64,000 bases of DNA from an uncultured bacterium (lineage in GTDB: Bacteria; Cyanobacteriota; Vampirovibrionia; Gastranaerophilales; Gastranaerophilaceae): the NCBI GenBank assembly GCA_900549855.1, contig URPS01000004.1:16513-80512 (forward strand). Direction: 5' to 3'. The position numbers and the translations under genes are program-made. Position 1 is the first letter of the stretch. Each line of letters opens with the position of its first letter. Positions 18,305 to 27,891 of this stretch are shown piece by piece. A model generated the notes under the pieces. The model was not told the DNA's origin. It was given only the letters and a program-made list of their open reading frames with translations, and made no database searches.

Positions 18305-19306
18305 CTACCAATAAGCTTTCATTCCTTCACCTTTAATAAAATTTGTTAAATCACTTGGACATTCTTCAGGAAGTGGTGAAGTCCAGTTGTCATTATACAA
18401 GTAGCCTAATTCGTCATTCCATCTTGTACCTTTGATTCCAAATAGAAGTTGTAAAGCTCCACCAATATGTACAGCTTGTTTGCCTTTATTTTTAATGTAA
18501 TTTGCTAAAAACATTCCAAATGCACCTGCAGCAATTAAAGCTATATCAAAATCTTTTTCGTCAATTTGCTTGTACATATTTTCCAATGCGTCAAACCAAT
18601 CCTTGTATTGATTTTTTGTATTATTAGTATCAATACCCTGTATTGCTTTAATAGTTTCTAATTGGAAATCTGGTAAAATTAATTTATTCTCAAATAATTT
18701 TTCATGTTTTGAATATTGATTTACAATACTTTTTTCAAAAGGATGGATTACTAAAACTTTTTTTCCTTCCAATACTCTCATCCAAGGTATTTCTTGTTTA
18801 AAAGCACCTTGAATAAATTCCCACATATTAACAAGTTTTATATCTTTTGATGCGTAATTTTTAATAAAAGGCTCTTCGCTTCCATTGTTTTTGCAAAAGC
18901 AATTCCAAACGCCTAATATATCCATATTGGATACCATATCTACTGAATCTTGACAAAATTTTGATAACAATTCATTAGTAGGAGTAAAAAATCCTGCTTG
19001 ATTACGCATATTATCTTTGATGTAATCTGGAAATTCACAAAAATTATTCTCATTTTTATAAGTTTGGAAGTATTCTATTGTTAGGATTTCAGTGGCTCCA
19101 AAACGTGTAATAAAACAAGGTTCTTTTTTATTTAATACTTCATAAATACAATCTGTAGCTTCTTTTGCTGTTAATATAGGATGTCCAGCCAAATTATCAG
19201 GATTTTTTATTTTTCCAAATCCTTTTTTGCTAAAGCTCATTCTAATTCCTAGAAAGTAAAAATAATAATGCTTAAAATCTTGTGTTATATTAAATATTTT
19301 GTTCAT
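18305..19306 (-). CDS. Probable GT-D-type glycosyltransferase of a surface glycan locus
   Basis: The 333-residue protein has FITRFGATEILTIEYF (~66-81), which resembles the R-x-G-x-x-E signature of GT-D fold glycosyltransferases, and a later Rossmann-like part (KKVLVIHPFEKSIVNQYS ~190, DIALIAAGAFGMFLANYIKN ~255). The sequence GGALQLLFGIKGTRWND near 285 is typical of this family in LPS/capsule loci. It abuts the upstream GT2 gene with no gap (TAG/ATG adjoining) and is followed directly by the HAD gene. The exact reaction is unknown, and the family assignment is moderate. Confidence 0.6.
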   Translation of the reverse strand: MNKIFNITQDFKHYYFYFLGIRMSFSKKGFGKIKNPDNLAGHPILTAKEATDCIYEVLNKKEPCFITRFGATEILTIEYFQTYKNENNFCEFPDYIKDNMRNQAGFFTPTNELLSKFCQDSVDMVSNMDILGVWNCFCKNNGSEEPFIKNYASKDIKLVNMWEFIQGAFKQEIPWMRVLEGKKVLVIHPFEKSIVNQYSKHEKLFENKLILPDFQLETIKAIQGIDTNNTKNQYKDWFDALENMYKQIDEKDFDIALIAAGAFGMFLANYIKNKGKQAVHIGGALQLLFGIKGTRWNDELGYLYNDNWTSPLPEECPSDLTNFIKGEGMKAYW

Positions 19307-20095
19307 CTATTCAAAACTCTCCCTAATATATCTTCTAAAATCCTTAATGATATTTGAGCGTTTGTGCTCCCAAATCCACTTACCAAGTGGATGTTTTTTG
19401 TAGAAATATTCTCTGTTTCTCTCGTATATTTCAGAACTTACACTGGAGCTTGTTGTGCTATGGTTGTGGAAAATGAATGCAGAATTTGTATAAGCTAGTC
19501 CGTAACCTAAATACATTGCTCTAAAGCTGTAATCATTATCTTCCCAAAATGCCGGTGTGAAAGCTTCGTCCAATAATCCAACCTTATCAATGACTTCTTT
19601 TTTCATAATTACACAGCTAAAAAATGGTGTAACTACATATTTTAGCGGAGCTTTGAATTTTTGCAGATATTTTTCATACCCATCAAGATAATTTTTATTA
19701 GTAAGCTTGCATTTTTCGTTATTTCTAGGTGAAAGCATTCCAAGCCCTGAATCAAGTTCAAAACCTTTAATCGTATTTTCTAGCCAATTTGGTGTGAATA
19801 AAATATCGTTGTTCAAAAGTCCGACAAATTCGTAATCTTTATTTTGAATGAATTTTAGCCCAATATTGTTTCCGCCTGCATAACCAAGGTTTTCTGAATT
19901 TTCTATAAGTGTAATGTTATTGCGAGATTTTGCAAAATCTTTTACATAATTCACACTTCCGTCAGCAGAAGCATTGTCAACAATAACTAAGTCAAATAAA
20001 TTCTCATCAGTGTATTTGTATAAAGATTCTAAATACGGTTTTGTTGCTTGCTCTAATTTATTATAAGTTAATGTTATTAATACAGTTTTTTTCAT
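19307..20095 (-). CDS. Family 2 glycosyltransferase (rhamnosyltransferase-like)
   Basis: The 262-residue GT-A enzyme has VLITLTYNKLEQ at the N-terminus, VIVDNASADGSV (~37-48), ENLGYAGGNNIGL (~67-79) and LLNNDILF (~94), the pattern of GT2 rhamnosyl- and galactofuranosyl-type transferases. TPAFWEDNDYSFRAMYLGYG (~180-199) is the catalytic-base region. AGGAAAA lies before the ATG at 20,095. It is the first gene of the four-gene minus-strand glycan operon. Confidence 0.88.
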   Translation of the reverse strand: MKKTVLITLTYNKLEQATKPYLESLYKYTDENLFDLVIVDNASADGSVNYVKDFAKSRNNITLIENSENLGYAGGNNIGLKFIQNKDYEFVGLLNNDILFTPNWLENTIKGFELDSGLGMLSPRNNEKCKLTNKNYLDGYEKYLQKFKAPLKYVVTPFFSCVIMKKEVIDKVGLLDEAFTPAFWEDNDYSFRAMYLGYGLAYTNSAFIFHNHSTTSSSVSSEIYERNREYFYKKHPLGKWIWEHKRSNIIKDFRRYIRESFE

Positions 20096-20229
20096 ATATT
20101 ACGATTTTCCTGTATTAAATATTATCAAAACTATTGATTGTAAGCAAGGATTAATTTGGTTTATTTTAGATAAACAAGACAGTAGGGTGCCCAATAAAGA
20201 TTGGATTGAGCAATTACTCCTTTACTATT

Positions 20230-21819
20230 TTATCTCTTTAAAATTTTATCTAAATCTTTTTTAACCGAGGTTAAGCCATTGATGCCGAAGACTTTTTTTA
20301 GGGTGATAATCATATTTGGGTTAAGAATAATCGGAGCACATTTACCTACATGAATATCAAAATCTTTTAATGTTGTTAGATACATTATTTGAGAAATTGT
20401 ATGTCTATCGCATTTTGGAAAAAATATACTTATAGGTAGTTCAACTTCTTTTTTTAATCCTTCTGCAAATTTTGTAACTGCATAAGTATCAAAACAAGCG
20501 TTCACACAAATCACATTATTGCGTTTTATACAATAAGAAAGTGAAAGTACAAGAACATCATCCGGAACTTGTTCTAAAAGTTTTTCAAAATATGATTTTT
20601 GCTCAAGCGTGTAAGCGCCGAGTCCGATTATAAATATTCTGGAATATTTGTTTGCACATTCTTTTATATTGTTTAAAACTTCGTCATAATCATATCCTAG
20701 TTGAATACTTTCGCATTGTCGTCCGGTTTTGAATCCTTTAGCGGCATACGCTGATTCTATAACTTCAGAAAAATCTTTGTCTTTAATCTGAATAATGCCT
20801 TTTGAGCTTGCAAAATCCGTTGTAAACAACAAACCTCTATAAAGATGTTCTACATTATACAAAGAATGTTTAGTTAAAATAATCGGCCCCGGGAAGGTTG
20901 CAAAATCAAGTAGGCAGTTTTCAATCCCTTGTCCGTATTGACCTTTTAGTCTTGGATATTTTTCAAAATAAGGATATGTGTTAGCAAGTACCATTGCATC
21001 GTGTGTATAAACATCAATATCTTCGTCTTTAAGAGCTTCTAAAACATCTTCAAGCTCTTTTATATTGGAGCCTACTACCAAAATTGCTTTGGAAGGAGTT
21101 GTAGTATAAGAAACTTCTTTGACTCTTGGTTTGCCAAAATGTTCTTCTCTCACTGCCAAAAGTGTTTTCATAAGGCAATCATCGACTTTTGCAATTTCAG
21201 AAATACATTTTTTAATATCATCTTGGCTTTCTTCTTTTGCGTCAAGATTATCTAAAATATCCAAGATTGTAAGATATCCTTCTTCAATTTTGTCGGCAAT
21301 TTTGTCGTCTTCAAATGTTTCCAAATCAAGAATATTTATACAAATGCTTTTTACCATAACAAAAATTATTTTGTACAAATCGCGCGTTTCGACAGAAAGT
21401 GATTTAGATTTACGCAAAAATTCTTTTTCGCCTAATTGAATAGACTTAATTATATCTGTATTATGGTTGAATTTAAGTACTGGTTTCAAACATTCCGGTA
21501 CAGAATTTTCTTGAGCGCATACTGATTCAAATTTATTAGTTAAAGCAGGTAATATTTTATTAAACCTTTTTGTAAGAAGTTTAAAATCTTTTTCTGAAAA
21601 GTCATAGTTAGAAACCATTACAGAAATTGTGTCAAGAATAATATTTCTTGCGTCTTTGTCAATAATACCTTTTTTATGCAATCTGAGTGCATAAAAGGCT
21701 GTTAATTTTAAATATAGAACCAAAACTTCTTGCAAAGATGAAGTTCTGGGGTTAACTGAACAAATTCCCTGCGATACGCAGCTGTCATATTGATAATCTT
21801 CGTTGTAATTGTAACTCAT
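20230..21819 (-). CDS. Degenerate hybrid-cluster (Hcp/hydroxylamine reductase-like) protein
   Basis: The 529-residue product aligns by eye with Hcp along its length, for example TYPYFEKYPRLKGQYGQGIE and FATFPGPIILT. Hcp uses a 4Fe cluster and a hybrid Fe-S-O cluster to reduce NO or hydroxylamine. Many ligands are missing: the N-terminal CxxC is absent, leaving SCVSQGIC; the Cys of LTTNC is Ser (LTKHS); the persulfide Cys of VGGCDG is absent (IIGLGAY); and the WYEQK segment reads CDRHT. His of THDAM and two late Cys (SLSYC, VNACFD) remain. It may be a non-catalytic paralog. I start at 21,819, with CATAAT six bases upstream. Confidence 0.65.
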   Translation of the reverse strand: MSYNYNEDYQYDSCVSQGICSVNPRTSSLQEVLVLYLKLTAFYALRLHKKGIIDKDARNIILDTISVMVSNYDFSEKDFKLLTKRFNKILPALTNKFESVCAQENSVPECLKPVLKFNHNTDIIKSIQLGEKEFLRKSKSLSVETRDLYKIIFVMVKSICINILDLETFEDDKIADKIEEGYLTILDILDNLDAKEESQDDIKKCISEIAKVDDCLMKTLLAVREEHFGKPRVKEVSYTTTPSKAILVVGSNIKELEDVLEALKDEDIDVYTHDAMVLANTYPYFEKYPRLKGQYGQGIENCLLDFATFPGPIILTKHSLYNVEHLYRGLLFTTDFASSKGIIQIKDKDFSEVIESAYAAKGFKTGRQCESIQLGYDYDEVLNNIKECANKYSRIFIIGLGAYTLEQKSYFEKLLEQVPDDVLVLSLSYCIKRNNVICVNACFDTYAVTKFAEGLKKEVELPISIFFPKCDRHTISQIMYLTTLKDFDIHVGKCAPIILNPNMIITLKKVFGINGLTSVKKDLDKILKR

Positions 21820-21825
21820 AGTAGT

Positions 21826-21831
21826 ATTATG
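21826..21831 (-). promoter_or_regulatory. -10 element for leaderless Hcp-like gene
   Basis: On the minus strand CATAAT is followed by ACTACT and the ATG at 21,819. Confidence 0.5.
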
Positions 21832-22003
21832 ATATGTGATTTTGAGATAAAGTACATTGCCCAAGTTGGTTATAATGGGCAATAAATCTTATCATCCTAA
21901 CAAGGGCGGTAGTGTGTTTATTGTGAGTTAATGCATTATTATACCTTGATTAATACTCTTTAACGTGTATCATGAGAGATAAAGGAATAAGGGAGTATTT
22001 TTC

Positions 22004-23965
22004 GTGATAAATGTTTGTTTAGCGTGTGATGATAATTATGCAAAGTATGCAGGTGTTGTAATTGCATCAGCTTTGGCGAATGCAAACAAAAATGACGAAT
22101 TGTGTTTTTATATCCTTGATGGTGGAATAAAAAGCGAGAATAAAGAGAAAATTTCACAACTAAAATCAATAAAAGATTGTAAAATCAATTTTGTTCCGAT
22201 TGATAACAGTTTATTTGCAGATTATATGGATGTAAAAACTCACGCATATATTTCAATCCCAACATTTTATCGCTTAAAATTACCAAGCCTGTTACCTAAT
22301 GTAAAACGTGTTATTTATTTTGATTGCGATTTTGTTGTAACAAGCAGTTTAGCAAAATTATTTAACAAAAATATGAATAATTATCCGATAGCTGGTGTAC
22401 GTGATATCAGCAAAAAATTAACAAAAATTAATCCGAGCTATGTCAATGCCGGCATGTTGGTTATGGATATAGAAAACATGCGAAAAATCGGAGCAGAAGA
22501 AATTTTCTTAAATTGGACAAAAGAACATTTTGACACAATTAAACTCGGTGATCAAGAAATTATTAACGAATCACTAAAAGGTAAAATTATGGTTGTAGAA
22601 GACGAGTGGAATGTTCAATCAAGCAATTTCACAAACCGCTCAAGTTATACACTTAACCCAAAAGCAATTCACTTTGTTGCAAAGAAAAAACCTTGGCATT
22701 TTGCTTCTTTTAGCATCCACAGACCTTTGTATTTCAAGTATTTGCAAATGACTCCGTGGAAATTAACCGACAAAGAATACAAACATTGGACTTTTGATAA
22801 CCAGATTGCTTCACTTTTTGCATATTTAAAATACCGTCCTCTGTTTTTGTTAAGACCAAGATTTTATGAAGCTTTGTATGAAACTTACATAAAACCGCTT
22901 TTTGATTACAAAAAACCGGTAATAAAAAGCAATACTTTTATAGTTTGGGAACCTTGCTCAAAAAGCCATTCAGAAGTTGTTCCGGGGTATGTAAAATATT
23001 TGCTTGATTTAGGTTATCATGTTTCTGTAATCGTAAATCCTATGCATTATAAAAGTGGTTTATTTTCAAGATTTAAGGATGAAAATTTGACATTGAACAA
23101 AATGTCACGCAAACAGGTTAAAGAATTTTTCCATAAAAATGATTTAAGCGATGTTGAAGGTGTTCTTGTAACAACTTCCGGCAAACTTTGTGACAGTATC
23201 CATTATGAACAATGTTACGAAACTTTTAATCCGCAAGTTGATAAATCGAAATTATTCTTTGTAGAACACGAGTGCAAGCATTCTGTTGATGCCGGAACTT
23301 GGAGAGAAAATTTGATTACTCTAAGAGAATTAAACTACAAAGGGGCAAAATCTGTTGTTGTTAATCCGCATTATTTTGGAGAAGTTAAACTCACACCAAA
23401 AAATCAAGAAGTAGTGAATTTTGTGACAGTTGGAGCTATTCAAGGCAAAAAGAAAAATAACGATTTGATTATTGACTCCGTTAGAAAGCTTCACGAACAG
23501 GGAATTAAGAATTTTAAAGTTACTGTAATCGGAAAAGGTCATTTGAAAAAATTACCAAAAGAATTACAACAATATTTTGACATTAAAGGCAGACTTCCTT
23601 TTAATAAAATGTATGACGAATTGGAAAAAGCCGATTTCATGATAACTTCTTACAACGAAAAAGACCCAATGCATATTAGGTACAATACAACCGGTACAAG
23701 CGGCAATTTTCAATTAGTTTACGGATTCACAAAACCTTGTGTAATTATTGAGAGTTTTGGCGCAATCAATGGATTTGATAATTCTAATTCTATTTTGTAT
23801 AAATCAGATGAAGATTTTGCAAATGCTTTAATTAGAGGTATTAATATGAGTGTAGAAGATTATTCTGAAATGCAAAATAATTTGAAAAAATATTCCGATA
23901 ATTTATATAAAAAATCTGAAAACAATCTTAAAAATTTGATTGATAGCGGGAAAATATGCCTATAG
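22004..23965 (+). CDS. Two-domain glycosyltransferase: GT8 fused to GT-B-like domain
   Basis: The 653-residue protein joins two transferases. Residues 1-~270 are a GT8 domain (ACDDNYAKYAGVVIASALAN, the DxD motif VIYFDCDFVV ~101-110, and the late GDQEIIN segment) like LPS galactosyl/glucosyltransferases. Residues ~300-650 look like a GT-B enzyme (VTVGAIQGKKKNNDLIIDSV, EKADFMITSYNEKDPMHIRY). It starts at GTG 22,004, nine bases after AAGGGAG. It overlaps the GT9 gene by 10 bases and opens a three-gene plus-strand operon, probably for LPS or other outer glycan synthesis. Confidence 0.85.
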   Translation: MINVCLACDDNYAKYAGVVIASALANANKNDELCFYILDGGIKSENKEKISQLKSIKDCKINFVPIDNSLFADYMDVKTHAYISIPTFYRLKLPSLLPNVKRVIYFDCDFVVTSSLAKLFNKNMNNYPIAGVRDISKKLTKINPSYVNAGMLVMDIENMRKIGAEEIFLNWTKEHFDTIKLGDQEIINESLKGKIMVVEDEWNVQSSNFTNRSSYTLNPKAIHFVAKKKPWHFASFSIHRPLYFKYLQMTPWKLTDKEYKHWTFDNQIASLFAYLKYRPLFLLRPRFYEALYETYIKPLFDYKKPVIKSNTFIVWEPCSKSHSEVVPGYVKYLLDLGYHVSVIVNPMHYKSGLFSRFKDENLTLNKMSRKQVKEFFHKNDLSDVEGVLVTTSGKLCDSIHYEQCYETFNPQVDKSKLFFVEHECKHSVDAGTWRENLITLRELNYKGAKSVVVNPHYFGEVKLTPKNQEVVNFVTVGAIQGKKKNNDLIIDSVRKLHEQGIKNFKVTVIGKGHLKKLPKELQQYFDIKGRLPFNKMYDELEKADFMITSYNEKDPMHIRYNTTGTSGNFQLVYGFTKPCVIIESFGAINGFDNSNSILYKSDEDFANALIRGINMSVEDYSEMQNNLKKYSDNLYKKSENNLKNLIDSGKICL

Positions 23966-24894
23966 AAACTGAAAAAAAGAATTTTTTAATAATCAATTCA
24001 TATTTTTTAGGAGATATTTTGCTAACAAATTCTCTTGTACAAAATATCAAAAGAATTTTTCCGAATTCAAATATTATTATGCTTGCTCCATCACATTATG
24101 AAGCAGCTGCAAAATACCAAAAAGATGTGGACGAAGTTATTATTTGGAATAGAAAAGGTGAGCATAAGGGAATTTTAGGAATAATAAAATTCTTAAGAAA
24201 TTTCCCTTACAAAAACATTTATGCTGCTTTTCCGATTTATGGTTCGCAAGGTTCTATGAATTTGGCAAAACTTCTTAATGCAAAATATATTCTAGCACCT
24301 AAGTCAAAACGTTATTCAAGATTTTGGAGAAAAAGTAAATATGATTTTGTATATGAAGGCGAAAAAACTCAAACACAAATATTAAGCGTCCTAAATGGAA
24401 TTACAAAAGAACGTTTAATTGATTGTCCGATAAAATTTTATCCGCCGGAAAATACTTCAATAAAGCTTCCACAAAACTACATTGCTCTTGTACCTTCCAG
24501 CACAAGAGTGACTAAGGAAATTCCAACAGATACAATAGAATCTATTGTTGAAAATCATCCTGAAAAAAACTTTATACTTTTAGGCAAAGGCGAAAGCATA
24601 AAAAGATATTCAGAAATATTGAAAGATTTCAAAAATGTCATTGATTTTTCAAATAAACTAAACCTTGAAGAATCATCTTACGTTCTTTTCAAATCATCAG
24701 GTTCAATTTGTTGTGACACAGGTTTTTTGCACATGTCTTATGCAATGAACATTCCAACAGTCGGAGTTTTCTACGAACACAACATGGAAAGATTTATGCC
24801 GGATGAAACTATGTATAAAAAAGTTAGTATAATAAAAGAAAATCAAACTGCTGAAAATATTTTTAATACGTTAATTCAAAAAAAGGGAGAATAA
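23956..24894 (+). CDS. Family 9 (heptosyltransferase-type) glycosyltransferase
   Basis: The 312-residue GT-B protein opens IINSYFLGDILLTNSLVQNI (~12-31), the heptosyltransferase start with the G-D-x-x-x-x-P/T pattern. It has ALVPSSTRVTKEIP (~177-190) and ICCDTGFLHMSYAMNIPTVG (~251-270), the GT9 donor-site segment with the Asp-Thr-Gly-x-x-His motif. Such enzymes add heptose or similar sugars to the LPS core on the cytoplasmic face of the inner membrane, which supports an outer membrane in this organism. It overlaps the upstream gene by 10 bases, and the downstream GT8 gene starts one base after its stop. Confidence 0.88.
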   Translation: MPIETEKKNFLIINSYFLGDILLTNSLVQNIKRIFPNSNIIMLAPSHYEAAAKYQKDVDEVIIWNRKGEHKGILGIIKFLRNFPYKNIYAAFPIYGSQGSMNLAKLLNAKYILAPKSKRYSRFWRKSKYDFVYEGEKTQTQILSVLNGITKERLIDCPIKFYPPENTSIKLPQNYIALVPSSTRVTKEIPTDTIESIVENHPEKNFILLGKGESIKRYSEILKDFKNVIDFSNKLNLEESSYVLFKSSGSICCDTGFLHMSYAMNIPTVGVFYEHNMERFMPDETMYKKVSIIKENQTAENIFNTLIQKKGE

Positions 24895-24895
24895 A

Positions 24896-25789
24896 ATGAA
24901 CACAATACCTGTAGTTTTTACATTTGATAAAAGAATTGTTCTTGGTGCAGCCGTAACCGTAAAAAGTCTTATTGATACAGCAAAACCGGAAACTGCTTAT
25001 GATATTTATGTTTACCACCCCGATATTGACAATAAAACCGCAAAAGAATTTGAAAAAATGTTAGAAGGTACAAACCATTCTATCCATTTTGAATACATTT
25101 CTAAAGACAGATTTAAAAACGCACCGATAAATAAAGGCGGAAGCTGGACAGAAATTGTTTACTACAGACTTCTTATTCCGGAACTTTTACCACAGTATGA
25201 CAAAGTTATTTATGCAGATACAGATGTATTGTTTAAAGATGACTTAACTGAAGCTTACAATATTGATTTAACTGATTATGAATGTGCTGCGGTTGCTATG
25301 GAACCTAATAACGAAAATATGATTTGCCACAAATATTTTCCGGAAAATAAAAACGAATTGACATACATTTCAAGCTTTATAATATTTAATTGCAAAAAAC
25401 TGAGAGAAGAAAAATTTGTAGATAAAGTTTTTGATGTAATAAAAACCTTCAATACAAGACTAAAATTCTTCGATTTAGATACGTTAAACATTGCATGTGA
25501 TAAAATTTATAACCTTCCGTATAGATATGGAGTATTCCAAAGCTTATATTATAGCGACGATTGGTCAAAATCTGCAGAATACGAGTTTATCAAACACGTA
25601 TACTCTGATGAAGAACTTAAAAAAGAAGTAAAAAATGTTATAATGCTTCACTATGCAGGTAAACCGGGTAAACCTTGGAGAAGAAAATTTGTCCCTAAGG
25701 ATTATCAAGAATTCATAAATAAAATACCAAAGAGTTTGAGAAGATACACTTTTAGAGATTTTAGAAAAAAATTGTTTAGCAAAGTGTAA
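24896..25789 (+). CDS. Family 8 glycosyltransferase
   Basis: The 297-residue GT-A enzyme shows AAVTVKSLIDT (~19), YRLLIPELLPQYDKVIYADT with the DxD of YADTDVLF (~103-110), and the C-terminal HYAGKPGKPW (~260) that carries the family's His/Gly sugar-binding motif. It resembles LPS glucosyl/galactosyltransferases and glycogenin-like enzymes. GGGAG precedes the ATG. It closes the GT8-GT9-GT8 operon. The acceptor is unknown. Confidence 0.9.
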   Translation: MNTIPVVFTFDKRIVLGAAVTVKSLIDTAKPETAYDIYVYHPDIDNKTAKEFEKMLEGTNHSIHFEYISKDRFKNAPINKGGSWTEIVYYRLLIPELLPQYDKVIYADTDVLFKDDLTEAYNIDLTDYECAAVAMEPNNENMICHKYFPENKNELTYISSFIIFNCKKLREEKFVDKVFDVIKTFNTRLKFFDLDTLNIACDKIYNLPYRYGVFQSLYYSDDWSKSAEYEFIKHVYSDEELKKEVKNVIMLHYAGKPGKPWRRKFVPKDYQEFINKIPKSLRRYTFRDFRKKLFSKV

Positions 25790-25862
25790 TGGTTGTATAT
25801 ATAATGTTTGGTTGTTCTTATCTCAAATTTGGTGTATATTAGAGAGGTAAGAGAGGTTATGA

Positions 25863-27014
25863 ATGGAAAATTTATCTAGTGTATTTATTCTTGATAAAAA
25901 TGAACAATCAAGAAATATTACAAAATCTTTTATAGAAGGTTTGGAATTTATTGAAAATATTGAAGTTTTTGATAACTACAAACAAGGATATGAAGCAATA
26001 AAGAATTCACAAAATCCTATTGTTATAATGGATATTTCTGAAGAATTTACGGAATTAAATGAGATTGCTGATAATATCAAACTTTGTACTTCCAAAATAA
26101 TAATAACTTCTCTTGATTATTCAACTAATACAATTATAAAAGCTCTTAGATTAGGTGCAAAAGAATTTTTGCCAAAACCAATACTAAAAGATGATTTGAT
26201 AAGAGTGTTGACAATGTTGAATAGCGTTTCTGCGGAAAACGATTCTTCTCAATCAAAAATTATTTCAGTTTATTCAAACAAAGGTGGAATCGGTAAAACA
26301 ACAATTGCGGTTAACTTAGCTGCAGAATTGGCTAGAGTTACTAAAGATAAAGTTGCACTTATTGATTTGAATTTACAACTGGGTGATATTTCTACATTCT
26401 TGAATCTTAATCCGCCATTTGACGTTAATTATGTAATGCGCAAACTAGTTGATAAAAGTGAAGATATTTTGATTAAAGGATTTGAAAAATACAAAGATAC
26501 TTCTCTTTATATTCTTGCTGATCCAAGTTATATTGAACAGTCAGAAAGTATTACTCCTGCTATGGTTACAACATTGTTTGCAGCTCTCAAGAAAGTTTTT
26601 TCTTATATCGTAATAGATATGTCATCAAGTATTGACCCAATCTCTTTGAAAATTTTGGATAGCTCTGATTGGATATTATTTACAACAATTGTTAATATTC
26701 CGGCTATCAGAAATGCTCAAAGATGTTTGAATTTATTCCGTTCGAGAAAGTATCCTAAGGATAAAGTGAAAATAATTATTAACAGATACATGGATAATGA
26801 TGAAATTAACCTTGAAGATATTGAAAATACCCTTGGAGAAACGATATACTGGAAGATACCAAATAATTATTTCACTATAATGGAAGCCATTAACAAAGGT
26901 GAAACTATTACTGAAATTAATGCGAAATCTAATATTGGTAATAGTTTTAGAGATTTTGCAACAAGAGTTTCAGACGATATTATTGAACAATCTATAATTC
27001 AATATAGAATATAG
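25863..27014 (+). CDS. CpaE-like protein: receiver-like domain plus ParA/MinD ATPase
   Basis: The 383-residue product has an N-terminal response-regulator-like domain (~1-120; VIMDISEEFTEL has an Asp at the phosphoacceptor position, and EFLPKP is the conserved Lys loop). A deviant Walker A ATPase follows (YSNKGGIGKTTIAVNLAAEL, ~138-157) with VALIDLNLQLGDIS. This is the CpaE/TadZ layout that places Tad/Flp pilus machines at the pole, but no tad genes are in the window. GAGAGG precedes the ATG, and a TTGTTC / TATATT promoter (17-base spacing) lies upstream at about 25,812-25,840. Two membrane-protein genes follow in the same direction. Confidence 0.82.
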   Translation: MENLSSVFILDKNEQSRNITKSFIEGLEFIENIEVFDNYKQGYEAIKNSQNPIVIMDISEEFTELNEIADNIKLCTSKIIITSLDYSTNTIIKALRLGAKEFLPKPILKDDLIRVLTMLNSVSAENDSSQSKIISVYSNKGGIGKTTIAVNLAAELARVTKDKVALIDLNLQLGDISTFLNLNPPFDVNYVMRKLVDKSEDILIKGFEKYKDTSLYILADPSYIEQSESITPAMVTTLFAALKKVFSYIVIDMSSSIDPISLKILDSSDWILFTTIVNIPAIRNAQRCLNLFRSRKYPKDKVKIIINRYMDNDEINLEDIENTLGETIYWKIPNNYFTIMEAINKGETITEINAKSNIGNSFRDFATRVSDDIIEQSIIQYRI

Positions 27015-27038
27015 TTATAAAAGGAAAAACACAATTTC

Positions 27039-27860
27039 ATGCTTAATTACATAAAAGATAGTTGTAAAATTACAAACAAATATATAGTTCTTGCAACCCC
27101 ATTGATATTTTTTTCATTGTTGTCAAGTTTGTATGTACTTTTTTCTTTGGGTGGAAATCCAATCAGTATAGTTTGTGCACTTGCTCTTTTTGTTTTGATG
27201 CTGGCGGCATTCTTGTCCGGTTGGTTTTATATGATAAAACTATGTGTAAAAAATCCTGACTCAAAAGATGTAAATGCGCTTATCAAAGAATTTCCATCAG
27301 GAGTTGGAGAATTTTTCTTACCGATACTTGGTTCTTTATTTAATATAGCACTTGTTTCAGTTATTGTTTTTAGTGCTTCTTATTTTATTGGCATGAAATT
27401 GATTGGCTCAATTGGAATTTCTGCCGCTTCTATGAGCGGGGTTTTTGAATCAGTAGAAACACTTAAGAAATTTTTGCTTTCCTTGAGTGACGAACAATTA
27501 TTTAGACTCAATGCTTGGAATTTATTATTGCTTGGAACAATAATGTTAGAATATTTTGTGATATTGTTTCAATTTCCGGCATTATTTTTTAAATCAAAAA
27601 ATCCGTTTAAAGCATTTTGGCTTTCAGTTAAAGATTTGTTCAGTAGAAATTTTATAAAAAATGTATTTTTGTATTTGATGATATTTGTTTCTTATTTTGT
27701 ATTGTCAATTTTGAGTTCAGTATTTGCGATAAATATATTTACTCACTTTGTTTTTACGTTGATAAATTTTTATTATATGGTTTTTGTGGCAGTATTATTA
27801 TTTAATTATTACTACGTAAATTTTGCAAAAATTGGCGGTACGTTGGATAAAGAAATTTAG
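27039..27860 (+). CDS. Six-helix inner-membrane protein of unknown function
   Basis: The 273-residue protein has six hydrophobic segments, roughly at residues 18-40, 44-66, 89-112, 161-183, 206-229 and 233-256. It has no signal peptide or recognisable motif. The pattern recalls membrane proteins of the DUF4013/YihY kind, but I cannot assign it. It lies 24 bases after the CpaE-like gene and 31 bases before mntP, so it is probably in one operon with them. AAGGAAAA precedes the ATG. Confidence 0.7.
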   Translation: MLNYIKDSCKITNKYIVLATPLIFFSLLSSLYVLFSLGGNPISIVCALALFVLMLAAFLSGWFYMIKLCVKNPDSKDVNALIKEFPSGVGEFFLPILGSLFNIALVSVIVFSASYFIGMKLIGSIGISAASMSGVFESVETLKKFLLSLSDEQLFRLNAWNLLLLGTIMLEYFVILFQFPALFFKSKNPFKAFWLSVKDLFSRNFIKNVFLYLMIFVSYFVLSILSSVFAINIFTHFVFTLINFYYMVFVAVLLFNYYYVNFAKIGGTLDKEI

Positions 27861-27891
27861 AAATATCTAAAAAAACAGCGGAAGAAAAAGG

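Noticed and set aside
20230..21819. Active hydroxylamine reductase
   Set aside because: Several hybrid-cluster ligands are missing, so the usual annotation would overstate function.
25863..27014. Chromosome-partition ParA
   Set aside because: The receiver-like N-terminal domain and lack of parB next to it favour a CpaE/TadZ-like protein.
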